From Chloroflexota bacterium (lineage in GTDB: Bacteria; Chloroflexota; Dehalococcoidia; Lucifugimonadales; Lucifugimonadaceae): 52,581 bases of DNA. Within the stretch, counting starts at the first letter, position 1. The number at the start of each line of letters is the position of its first letter. The position numbers were made by a program, and so were the translations under genes. The notes under the pieces are model-generated. The model saw only the letters and a program-made list of their open reading frames with translations, was not told the DNA's origin and searched no databases. This document shows positions 36,436-43,045 of this stretch, in pieces. The stretch spans positions 1-52,581 of the forward strand of contig JABMNO010000045.1 in the NCBI GenBank assembly GCA_013204555.1, written 5' to 3'.

Positions 36436-37244
36436 GCCGAGACCCGCCGCCGCACCATCGAGCTCCAAAGATCGACCAGTGCCACCAGAGCGATCAAGAA
36501 GAACAGGAACGTCCACGCCCTGCCGTAGTCGAGGTCCTGCAAGCTCAACTGCACTTGATGGCCAAGCCCACCAAGACCCACAAAGCTCATCACCGCAGCG
36601 GCCCGAATTCCGCACTCAAGCCGATAAAACGTGTAACTCAACATGTCGGGCATCGCCATTGGAAGTCGCCCGTACAGGAAAACCTTCCACTCAGAAGCCC
36701 CTGCGCTTCTGAGCGAATCCAGCGGCTCTTCAGGCACGTCTTGCAGCAGTTCAGCAAACACTCGACCGAGTATTCCGGCATATGGAATTCCAATCGCCAG
36801 CACAGCGGCCATCGGAGACAACCCTACGGCAACGATGAATATCCACGCCCAAACCAGCTCGTGTACAGACCGGAAGAATGCGAGCACGAGTCTCGCCCAT
36901 CCGACGTTGATCACGGATATGAAACGCCTGCGGGCCAGGACCCCCGATGCGATCACACCGATGGGTGCGCCAAGAACGAGCGCAACCGTCAGTCCAGCCA
37001 CGGCGTACGCAACTGTGGTCCACGCCTCAATGATGCCCAGCTTGAGCACGCCACCGCTAATTTGCGGAGTGAACGCAGCACCCAGGATCTCTCCCACAGC
37101 CGAGAGCCCGCCGGTATGTAACGTGCCAGAATCCCACTTGACGCTCGCCAGACTCCAGCCGAACGCAGCGATCAATATGACGGTCAGCCACTTGCGACTA
37201 TCGACCGTCGTAAGTGTTCTAATTCTCAGCCCTTGCCCCCTCAA
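36432..37244 (-). CDS. phnE: PhnE-type ABC transporter permease (first copy)
   Basis: A 270-residue permease with about six helices. The EAA-like loop is SAGASEWKVFLYGRLPMAMP, followed by FYRLECGIRAAAVMSFVGLGGLGHQVQLSL, the standard PhnE ending. ARLVLAFFRSVHELVWAWIF is also typical. The start is a TTG overlapping the phnC stop (TTGA) and its own stop overlaps the second permease (ATGA). Phosphonate-type importers often carry two such permeases. Confidence 0.92.
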   Translation of the reverse strand: MRGQGLRIRTLTTVDSRKWLTVILIAAFGWSLASVKWDSGTLHTGGLSAVGEILGAAFTPQISGGVLKLGIIEAWTTVAYAVAGLTVALVLGAPIGVIASGVLARRRFISVINVGWARLVLAFFRSVHELVWAWIFIVAVGLSPMAAVLAIGIPYAGILGRVFAELLQDVPEEPLDSLRSAGASEWKVFLYGRLPMAMPDMLSYTFYRLECGIRAAAVMSFVGLGGLGHQVQLSLQDLDYGRAWTFLFFLIALVALVDLWSSMVRRRVSA

Positions 37245-37978
37245 ATCCGGTACAACTCATCGAGCATGGCGTCGGTGACATCTGTGGCCGGTGAATCGAA
37301 GACAAGCGATCCGCTACGTAGACCAATCAATCGGTCAAAATGGTCCCTTGCGAATTCGACTGAATGCATACTCGCAACCAGAGTCTTCTGCTGATCCGGT
37401 GAATCCGTGGTGAGCGCACCCAGAATTTCTTTAGACCTGGCAGGATCAAGCGATGCCACGGGCTCATCAGCCAGCACGATCGACGGGTCTTGTACCAGTA
37501 CCCGCGCAATAGCCACACGCTGTTGCTCACCGCCAGAAAGCCTGCTGGTGCGCTGAGCGGACTTGTCATCAATCCCAACCCTCTGCAACGCCGAAATCGC
37601 CATGTGTCGGTCAACCGGCACAACTAATGAACGTAGCCCCCTGCCGAGGCTCCACCGACCCAGGTTGCCAGCCAGAGTGTTCTGCAATGCCGAAAGGTTA
37701 GGCACAAGGTCAAACTGCTGATGCACCATGCCAACCAGCGACGAAAGTTCTCGACCAGGAGCCAGATCCCCGATCATCCGTCCATGCAACTCGATAGACC
37801 CGGATGAGGGTCTCACCTCTCCGCCAATGAGCCGTAACATCGTGGTCTTACCGGCGCCACTTGGACCCAACAACGCGACCTTTTCTCCGGTTGCGATGCT
37901 CAGCGTAATTGGAACTACGGCCACCACGTCTCCGAACTTTGCCTCGGCGCCATCCAGTCGGATGGCTGGCATCATCAT
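37241..37978 (-). CDS. phnC: PhnC-type ABC transporter ATP-binding protein
   Basis: The ATPase of the importer, 245 residues. Walker A is LLGPSGAGKTT, the Q loop MVHQQFDLVPNLSALQN is characteristic of PhnC, the signature is LSGGEQQRVAIARVLV and Walker B IVLADEPVASLDP. It begins with three ATGs in a row (MMMPAIRL), the second overlapping the phnD stop. All four genes of the set overlap by four bases. Confidence 0.93.
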   Translation of the reverse strand: MMMPAIRLDGAEAKFGDVVAVVPITLSIATGEKVALLGPSGAGKTTMLRLIGGEVRPSSGSIELHGRMIGDLAPGRELSSLVGMVHQQFDLVPNLSALQNTLAGNLGRWSLGRGLRSLVVPVDRHMAISALQRVGIDDKSAQRTSRLSGGEQQRVAIARVLVQDPSIVLADEPVASLDPARSKEILGALTTDSPDQQKTLVASMHSVEFARDHFDRLIGLRSGSLVFDSPATDVTDAMLDELYRI

Positions 37979-38859
37979 CTAATGATCTCCAGATCGCGTG
38001 CGACTTGCTCAATTGCCGCATAGTTTTCGTTGGTCGTGGGGATGAATCCTTCGCCCTGGAATGCCTCCAGTATCGCGAGTTCTGTAGTATCTCCATCACT
38101 ACCCAGGTCTAGCAGCGCCTGACGCAGCTTCTCTTCCGCCCCCTCTCCAAACTCATCGTCGATATCGCCCCTCGCCACCCAGTGGTAGTCGACGTATGGC
38201 GGAGTGGTGAAAAACGCCTCAACCTTGCTCAGGTCGACTTCGCCATCAGCGACGCGCTGCTCCCAGACCGCGGCGTTGATGGCACCGGCATCGAACGCCC
38301 CTGCTTCCACGAGCTTCCACGTGACATCGTGTGAGCCACTGAAGCTGATCGACTGCAGATCGTCTACGCTGATGCCCGCCTCGTTCAGGAAAAACAGCGG
38401 CATCAGATATCCGGATGTGCTGCTCTCGCTCCCAAACGTGAGTGAACGTCCCACCAGATCTCCCAAATTCGCAATGTCGAGACCGGCACGTTTGATGAAC
38501 ACAGAGTGGAACGCCTCATCTCGGGGACGCTGTGCGATCGCGATTGACCCTGGAACAGCAAGCCTTGCCTGGACCCCGGTGAGGCCGCCATACCAGGCCA
38601 ACTGAATGTTGTCGTTCCTGAAACCGGTGACGACTGCCGCATAATCGGTACTTGGCGAGTAGCGAACGTCCAGCCCGGTTTCGGCGCTTAGATAATCGGC
38701 CAACCCTTCAAATCGAGCTTCCAGTATCGACACGTCCTGATCTGGAATCCCGCCAATATAAAGAGTCCGTCCGGATACGCCATCTGCATCGCCACCACAC
38801 GCCGGGATGGTGATGGACATCAGCGTTATTACGCCGATAAAAAGTTGTTTTAACTTCAC
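37975..38859 (-). CDS. phnD: PhnD-family substrate-binding lipoprotein
   Basis: The extracellular receptor, 294 residues. A lipoprotein signal ends in TIPAC (Cys21). Two lobes follow: ADYLSAETGLDVRYSPSTDYAAVV, the ligand-loop IQLAWYGGLTGVQARL, and FGSESSTSGYLMPLFFLNEAG, the serine/threonine cluster that grips an oxyanion in this family. The AWYGGLTGVQAR segment resembles proteins annotated as putative selenate receptors as much as true phosphonate receptors, so phosphonate, phosphite or selenate are all possible. It is the first gene of phnDCEE. No phosphonate-breakdown gene is in the window. Confidence 0.88.
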   Translation of the reverse strand: MKLKQLFIGVITLMSITIPACGGDADGVSGRTLYIGGIPDQDVSILEARFEGLADYLSAETGLDVRYSPSTDYAAVVTGFRNDNIQLAWYGGLTGVQARLAVPGSIAIAQRPRDEAFHSVFIKRAGLDIANLGDLVGRSLTFGSESSTSGYLMPLFFLNEAGISVDDLQSISFSGSHDVTWKLVEAGAFDAGAINAAVWEQRVADGEVDLSKVEAFFTTPPYVDYHWVARGDIDDEFGEGAEEKLRQALLDLGSDGDTTELAILEAFQGEGFIPTTNENYAAIEQVARDLEIIR

Positions 38860-39019
38860 CTGTGGGACACCTGAAATCCTGATAGTGAGATAGATAGCCC
38901 GCGCTCCGTGGCGATAAATGCCGCGCGAACGGGCTGAAGAGTGCGGGATGTGGTGTGTCCAGCACGTCAGACATCTGTGATGCCTGCGGCTGATCAGAGT
39001 CGGCTAAACGCTAAGCGCG

Positions 39020-39054
39020 TCCGCCTGCCCACTCATTCCCGGAGTGGTGGCGGA
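39020..39054. repeat. Two-part stem-loop upstream of phnD
   Basis: Outer arms TCCGCC and GGCGGA and inner arms CCACTC and GAGTGG are separated by small internal bulges and close a seven-base loop. There is no T-run, so it is not a standard terminator. It could be an mRNA leader element of the phn operon or a dispersed repeat. Confidence 0.5.
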
Positions 39055-39101
39055 TCTGTCAGGTGAATCCAGCGCCGACTAAGTACATGCCGCGGGAAGT
39101 T

Positions 39102-39116
39102 TCAGTCAGTGACTGA
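39102..39116. repeat. 15-base palindrome
   Basis: TCAGTCA and TGACTGA around a single G, with a further half copy (CAGTC) eight bases on. It is located between the phn operon and the histidine phosphatase gene end. A protein-binding site is possible. Confidence 0.4.
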
Positions 39117-39153
39117 TAACAGTCAAATTTGTTAGCCGCACTGAGGCTGGCTG

Positions 39154-39176
39154 TGGCAGGTTTGAAACTTGCCACT
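39154..39176. repeat. REP-like palindrome, copy 2
   Basis: Eleven-base arms GTGGCAGGTTT and AAACTTGCCAC around one G, with a single mismatch that would be a G-U pair in RNA. The core is the same as the palindrome at 6723-6743. It is located just beyond the end of the histidine phosphatase gene. Confidence 0.7.
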
Positions 39177-39200
39177 CTCGTGCTGCGACCGGCAGCGATC

Positions 39201-39740
39201 TCAAACGGGCGCTTCCCATTCGACGCGAAAAACCTCTGCGAAATCCATCGCTTCCCAGATTGGGCCGGCTGGTTCACCTGTCGTTTTAGATAGAAATAAC
39301 GACATCACAGTGCCGTGGCTCACCAGGGCAATAGGCCCCGGTGACGACTTCTCATCGGCAGCCGCAATAGCATTGGTGAACCTGCTCAGCGCCCGTTTCC
39401 CGGTCTCTGCCCCAATCACAGACGTATCCGGCACATCAAACACCTCATGAATCGCCTGATTGAACTCCTCGTCCCCAAGAAATCCCCAGGAATCGCGTCG
39501 ATGTTCGGCCAGATCCTTCAAATTGCGCGATCTCAAACCCACCATGTCAGCGATTAGGTCGGCAGTTTGTCGCGCTTTGGGTTCCAAACTACAGAATATC
39601 GCGACTATCCCTGCGTCCTTCAACTCAGCGCCGACGGCACGAGCCTGTTTGACTCCTGTCGATGTCAGGCCCCACGCCTCAGCCGGAGTGCTTGGATCGA
39701 GTTGTGATTCAGCATGTCGAATTAAAATCAGTTCTCTCAT
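39201..39740 (-). CDS. Histidine phosphatase-family protein
   Basis: A 179-residue phosphoglycerate mutase-like phosphatase. The phosphohistidine motif is LILIRHAES at residues 4-12. SLEPKARQTADLI and the second catalytic His in ALVSHGTVMSLFL follow. The domain lacks the long insertions of true phosphoglycerate mutase, so it is probably a small-molecule or protein phosphatase of the SixA/CobC type. The substrate is unknown. The start is ATG, and it is divergent from the aldolase gene. Confidence 0.88.
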   Translation of the reverse strand: MRELILIRHAESQLDPSTPAEAWGLTSTGVKQARAVGAELKDAGIVAIFCSLEPKARQTADLIADMVGLRSRNLKDLAEHRRDSWGFLGDEEFNQAIHEVFDVPDTSVIGAETGKRALSRFTNAIAAADEKSSPGPIALVSHGTVMSLFLSKTTGEPAGPIWEAMDFAEVFRVEWEAPV

Positions 39741-39748
39741 TATGAAAT

Positions 39749-39763
39749 TCTAGTCCTGCTAGA
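39749..39763. promoter_or_regulatory. TCTAG inverted repeat in divergent promoter region
   Basis: TCTAG and CTAGA separated by five bases, in the 105-base gap between the divergent phosphatase and aldolase genes. It is a possible operator; the arms are short, so the match may be chance. Confidence 0.3.
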
Positions 39764-39845
39764 CTCGCCGCACTCGCGAAACACAGCAAGGCAGCGGATT
39801 CAACCCTGCGCCAACGACGTCTACGCCAGTTCCAAAGGGGATTCC

Positions 39846-40601
39846 ATGGCCGAATACAGGATTAATCAGGCGAAGAAAAAGCTCGAATCGGGTGGAGTGA
39901 TCACCATCGTCAACGGCGTGAATGATGGCGATACGGCCGAGATCTATGGCAACCTTGGCTTCGAGGCTATCCTCGCAGAAGGCGAACATGGGCCCATCTC
40001 ATGGGATGCCATCGGAGATATTTCCCGCGCTTGCGACCTGTGGGATGTCTGTTCAATGGTTCGAGTCCACCGCAACGACCCTTCTCTGGTCACGCGAGCG
40101 CTCGACCGCGGAGCCAGCGGAATTATGGTCCCGCACGTGGACACGGCTGATCAGGCGAAGCTATTTGCTTCCGCTGTTCGCTTCGGCCCGGACGGGATTC
40201 GAGGACAGTTCGGTGGGCGACGTGCTCTTGGCGTATCTGACTTCCATCGGAAGGCGAACGAGAACATTCTCGCTGTGCCGCTAATCGAGGACATTGTCGC
40301 CGTCCGAAATATCAAAGAGATCGCTGCAGTGGACGGTATTGACGCCTTCTACGTCGCACCCGGCGATCTTGCGCAGAGCATGGGCCACACCGGAGACACG
40401 GCCCACCCGGACGTGCAACAGGCTATCGACGACGCCATTGGCGAGATCCTTAAAGCCGGACGCATCGCTGGCACGTTGGTGTCCGACGCCACGGTTGAGC
40501 GATACCTCAAGATGGGCGTTAAGTGCCTGGGCATAGCCCCCGCGCCATGGCTCACCGCAGGAGCAATGGCCTTCCGAAACACGGTGGCGCAAATCAGTTG
40601 A
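39846..40601 (+). CDS. HpcH/HpaI-family aldolase
   Basis: A 251-residue class II, metal-dependent aldolase of the pyruvate/2-keto-acid type. It has EAILAEGEHGPISWDAI (general base and metal region), CSMVRVHRNDPSLVTRALD, SGIMVPHVDTADQAKLF and AVPLIEDIVAVRNI, where the Glu binds the metal. FYVAPGDLAQSMG is the usual acidic loop. Members cleave 4-hydroxy-2-oxo acids or citryl-type substrates. The start is ATG with AGGGG upstream. A hydrolase gene overlaps its stop, so the pair may work in one degradation route. Confidence 0.9.
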   Translation: MAEYRINQAKKKLESGGVITIVNGVNDGDTAEIYGNLGFEAILAEGEHGPISWDAIGDISRACDLWDVCSMVRVHRNDPSLVTRALDRGASGIMVPHVDTADQAKLFASAVRFGPDGIRGQFGGRRALGVSDFHRKANENILAVPLIEDIVAVRNIKEIAAVDGIDAFYVAPGDLAQSMGHTGDTAHPDVQQAIDDAIGEILKAGRIAGTLVSDATVERYLKMGVKCLGIAPAPWLTAGAMAFRNTVAQIS

Positions 40602-41443
40602 CGGTTGAACTTCCCCCCCTTCCTGATGGCCTTATAGAGCGGGAATACGACGCTGGCGATGTAAAACTCAACTATGCCATCGGCGAGAACAACGGCCCTC
40701 CGATCATCCTGATCCACGGATTGGGCGGAATGATGCACGAGTTTTTTAGCGTGTGTGAACTGTTGAAAGACCGCTGGCAAGTGATTCTTGTTGATCTGCG
40801 AGGACACGGGAAGTCGTCGCATACCCCCAACGGCTACAACTTCGACAGCTACCATTCCGACATCATCAAACTTATGCGCGATATCGTCGGCGGCCCATCG
40901 GTCGTCTGGGGCCACTCACTCGGCGCCATCGTCACCATGAACATCGCCGCTGAAGCGCCAGAACTCGTGTCTGCCGCCATCCTTGAAGACCCGCCAATGA
41001 TGATTGCCGGTGACCCATCGCATTCACCGTTCCTCGCAATGTTTCAGACCATGCAGGACCTGATGCTCAGCAAAGCCTCGGATGACGAAGTGCGCGCCAC
41101 GCTGCGGCAACTTACACCCAACTGGCAAGACCGCTATCTCACTCGCTACCTGATCAGAATCAGGTTGAACGACCCCGAAATCTACACCGGCCCGCTATCG
41201 GGACGCCACAAGGAATCATGGGACGCCGAACGCACCCTGCGCGGCGTAATGGCCCCAACGCTGCTGATGCAAGCCGATCCTGCAGTTGGCGCGGCCGTAC
41301 TTGATGAACATGCCACGCGTGCGATGAAACTTCTCCCGAACGCCCGGCACCTGAAATACGAAGGAGCCAATCACATGATCCACGCCGCGCTTCCGGAGCA
41401 GACAGTGAAAGACGTTGAGGCGTTTGTCGCGAAGATGGCTTGA
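40598..41443 (+). CDS. Alpha/beta hydrolase
   Basis: A 281-residue alpha/beta hydrolase. It has the oxyanion strand IILIHGLGGMMHEF, DLRGHGKSS, the nucleophile elbow VVWGHSLGAIVTM, the acid in LLMQADPAVG, and the catalytic His in YEGANHMIH. The start is a TTG overlapping the aldolase stop as TTGA; the longer frame is inside the aldolase. Substrates may be lactones, C-C bonded dienones or esters. Coupling to the aldolase suggests C-C hydrolysis followed by aldol cleavage, as in aromatic meta-cleavage, but this is inference. Confidence 0.9.
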   Translation: MTVELPPLPDGLIEREYDAGDVKLNYAIGENNGPPIILIHGLGGMMHEFFSVCELLKDRWQVILVDLRGHGKSSHTPNGYNFDSYHSDIIKLMRDIVGGPSVVWGHSLGAIVTMNIAAEAPELVSAAILEDPPMMIAGDPSHSPFLAMFQTMQDLMLSKASDDEVRATLRQLTPNWQDRYLTRYLIRIRLNDPEIYTGPLSGRHKESWDAERTLRGVMAPTLLMQADPAVGAAVLDEHATRAMKLLPNARHLKYEGANHMIHAALPEQTVKDVEAFVAKMA

Positions 41444-41508
41444 GGTCTGGAGCCCGGGCAGCAGCCGGCCCCCAAAGCGGCAGTCCGAGAGTGCAAAACT
41501 TCTCATAT

Positions 41509-41650
41509 CGTCATCCGGACGCTCTCACTGGAATTGCCCCCTCGGACCTGCTCCCGATAATTGTCATCCCAGACACCCTCGCACAGACATGTCCCCTCGG
41601 ACGCCCTCCCACATGCATGTCATCCCGGACGCCGTTAGGTGATCCGGGAT
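41509..41650. repeat. Degenerate tandem repeat, unit about 27 bases, ending in a hairpin
   Basis: Five units start at GTCATCC or GTCCCC-like words at 41509, 41535, 41562, 41591 and 41619, with spacings of 26, 27, 29 and 28. Each unit has a core like GTCATCCCGGACGCCCTC. The last unit runs into ATCCCGGA (41622-41629) and TCCGGGAT (41643-41650), an 8-bp perfect stem. Units differ too much for CRISPR repeats. Confidence 0.6.
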
Positions 41651-41791
41651 CTCAATCACGAACTGGGATGAGGTTGGTCACCACCAATCCACATGCGGCG
41701 TCTGGCTATCCCACCTCTATTGACCGTTGCCATAAATGACGCTGATATCCGGGATCGCTACGACTAAGGCCTCCGCGTCCGGGATGACATG
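41616..41791. repeat. 17-bp inverted repeat pair
   Basis: CATGTCATCCCGGACGC at 41616-41632 recurs exactly, in reverse orientation, at 41775-41791. The intervening DNA has two further TCCGGGAT words. The arrangement resembles a non-coding repeat element in both orientations, perhaps a decayed MITE or BIME. Confidence 0.6.
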
Positions 41792-41905
41792 ATTGGCCGG
41801 GTGTGACTTCGCGCGGCGATGACAATCCGTCGAGCGAACCGAATCAGAAATACCGCTCAGGAATATCGTCTCAAGAACTAGCAGACGAGATCGCCTACCG
41901 CCGCC

Positions 41906-42172
41906 CTACTCCACTATCGGCCGAATCTCAGATTCCACTTCAAGCGGCTCGGGAAAGAACTCACGCCACGGCTCAAACTGCTCCACAAATTCCCGTGCTA
42001 CTTCCACGCTGGGCAAGTCTCGCTCAGCGCGGCCGGGGTCGTATCCTCGCGTTTCGGCGATAGCCTGGATGCCCTTCTTCAGTACGCGGACTCCGCCCAC
42101 TTTATGTTCGCCCTCGCCGTCGTTGACCACGAGGTTGAAGCCGTTCTTCAGTTCACGCCAGTAAAGTTCCAT
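41906..42172 (-). CDS. Hypothetical 88-residue protein
   Basis: I do not recognise this protein. It starts MELYWRELKNGFNLVVND, is very acidic, and ends in PEPLEVESEIRPIVE. A predicted beta-rich N-terminus is followed by a helix (SVEVAREFVEQFEPWREFF). No signal peptide or membrane segment. AAAGGA lies about 12 bases upstream of the ATG. It is the last leftward gene after the pyrimidine operon and the methyltransferase, 44 bases from the latter. Codon use looks like its neighbours, so a real gene is likely. Confidence 0.6.
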   Translation of the reverse strand: MELYWRELKNGFNLVVNDGEGEHKVGGVRVLKKGIQAIAETRGYDPGRAERDLPSVEVAREFVEQFEPWREFFPEPLEVESEIRPIVE

Positions 42173-42216
42173 CGTCCGTATGTCCTTTCATCAGGCAAGT
42201 GCCCGGCTATTGACCG

Positions 42217-43029
42217 TCAGGCGGGCTTCCAGCCAACAGCTTCCGCATGAGTAAACGTGTAATAGGCGTCTGGATCACGGCTCCACGCGAGCCAGCCTTC
42301 AGATACCAACTCTAATTCTGACTGATCGGCGATACCGTACTCCACAGCTTTCGCTGCGATGTTGGACTCCAGCGTCCGCCTCGCCCATTGCTCGCCCCAC
42401 CCTTTGATTTCTTCGGGGTTGCCGAATGCCCAGACTCCTGCGCCAACTGTAACGTCGACGTATCCGGCCTTGTTGAGCTCTGACCGCACCCTCCGCCCCA
42501 TGTTGGCGTCACCGCCATTGCGATCAGCGACAGCGTTGTATATCTCCAGGAACCGGCTCAATGATTCTGACTTCGGCCACCAGCCTGCCGTGCCCCAGTC
42601 GACCTCACGAATTCCGACTACACCGCCCGGCTTCACCACGCGAATGGCCTCTCGCAGCATCTGTTGCGGCTCGCTCAGGTGCTGAAGTACCTGGTGCGAA
42701 TAGACCGCGTCGAATGATGAATTCTCAAACGGCAACTCGTAGACGCTTCCCGATATGAAATCAGTGTTCGTCAGCCCCCGCTCAGCCGCATCCTTCTTCG
42801 CCGACTCGATGACGCTATCGTCAAAGTCGATACCGGTCACGTGACCTTCTGGAATCCATTCGGCCAGTCCAACCGTGATGCTTCCGGGGCCGCAGCCAAG
42901 GTCCAAAAGATTCATGTCTGGCCGCATGTGGGGCCGGAAGAATGCCGCCGCCTCTCCAGCGGTTCGCATCGCGTGGTGCGACACCACAGATTCGTCGTGG
43001 CCGTGGAGATATACGTCTTTCTTTGTCAT
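42217..43029 (-). CDS. Class I SAM-dependent methyltransferase (Methyltransf_11-like)
   Basis: A 270-residue methyltransferase. It has motif I LLDLGCGPGSITVGLAEW, motif II VTGIDFDDSVIESAKK, motif III GSVYELPFENSSFDAVYSHQ and LREAIRVVKPGGVVGIREVDWG. This resembles the UbiE/ArsM-like small-molecule group. A C-terminal region after residue 165 resembles a helical substrate cap. The start is ATG, 17 bases after carB, so it probably shares the pyr operon transcript. The substrate is unknown. Confidence 0.87.
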   Translation of the reverse strand: MTKKDVYLHGHDESVVSHHAMRTAGEAAAFFRPHMRPDMNLLDLGCGPGSITVGLAEWIPEGHVTGIDFDDSVIESAKKDAAERGLTNTDFISGSVYELPFENSSFDAVYSHQVLQHLSEPQQMLREAIRVVKPGGVVGIREVDWGTAGWWPKSESLSRFLEIYNAVADRNGGDANMGRRVRSELNKAGYVDVTVGAGVWAFGNPEEIKGWGEQWARRTLESNIAAKAVEYGIADQSELELVSEGWLAWSRDPDAYYTFTHAEAVGWKPA

Positions 43030-43045
43030 CTAACTTTGCAGGCCC

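Larger units (their letters stand above)
38860..39200. other. Gene-free stretch upstream of the phnDCEE operon
   Basis: A 341-base gap with three structures: an interrupted stem at 39020-39054, a 15-base palindrome at 39102-39116 and REP-like copy 2 at 39154-39176. It should hold the phnD promoter, which I could not place, and the 3' region of the histidine phosphatase gene. Confidence 0.55.
41444..41905. other. Repeat-rich, gene-free stretch
   Basis: A 462-base gap between the hydrolase and the leftward orphan gene. It contains five degenerate tandem units, a strong ATCCCGGA/TCCGGGAT hairpin and a long-range inverted repeat. Short frames crossing it have no homology-like features. No tRNA or transposase is seen. 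Confidence 0.6.

Noticed and set aside
36417..37121. A 234-codon rightward frame over the phnE genes
   Set aside because: Histidine/arginine/proline-rich shadow translation of the real permease on the other strand.
41509..41650. CRISPR array
   Set aside because: The units are tandem and degenerate, without conserved repeats alternating with unique spacers, and no cas gene is present.
41803..42063. An 86-codon rightward frame entering the orphan gene region
   Set aside because: It begins within repeat DNA, is low-complexity and opposes the better-supported leftward 88-residue gene.
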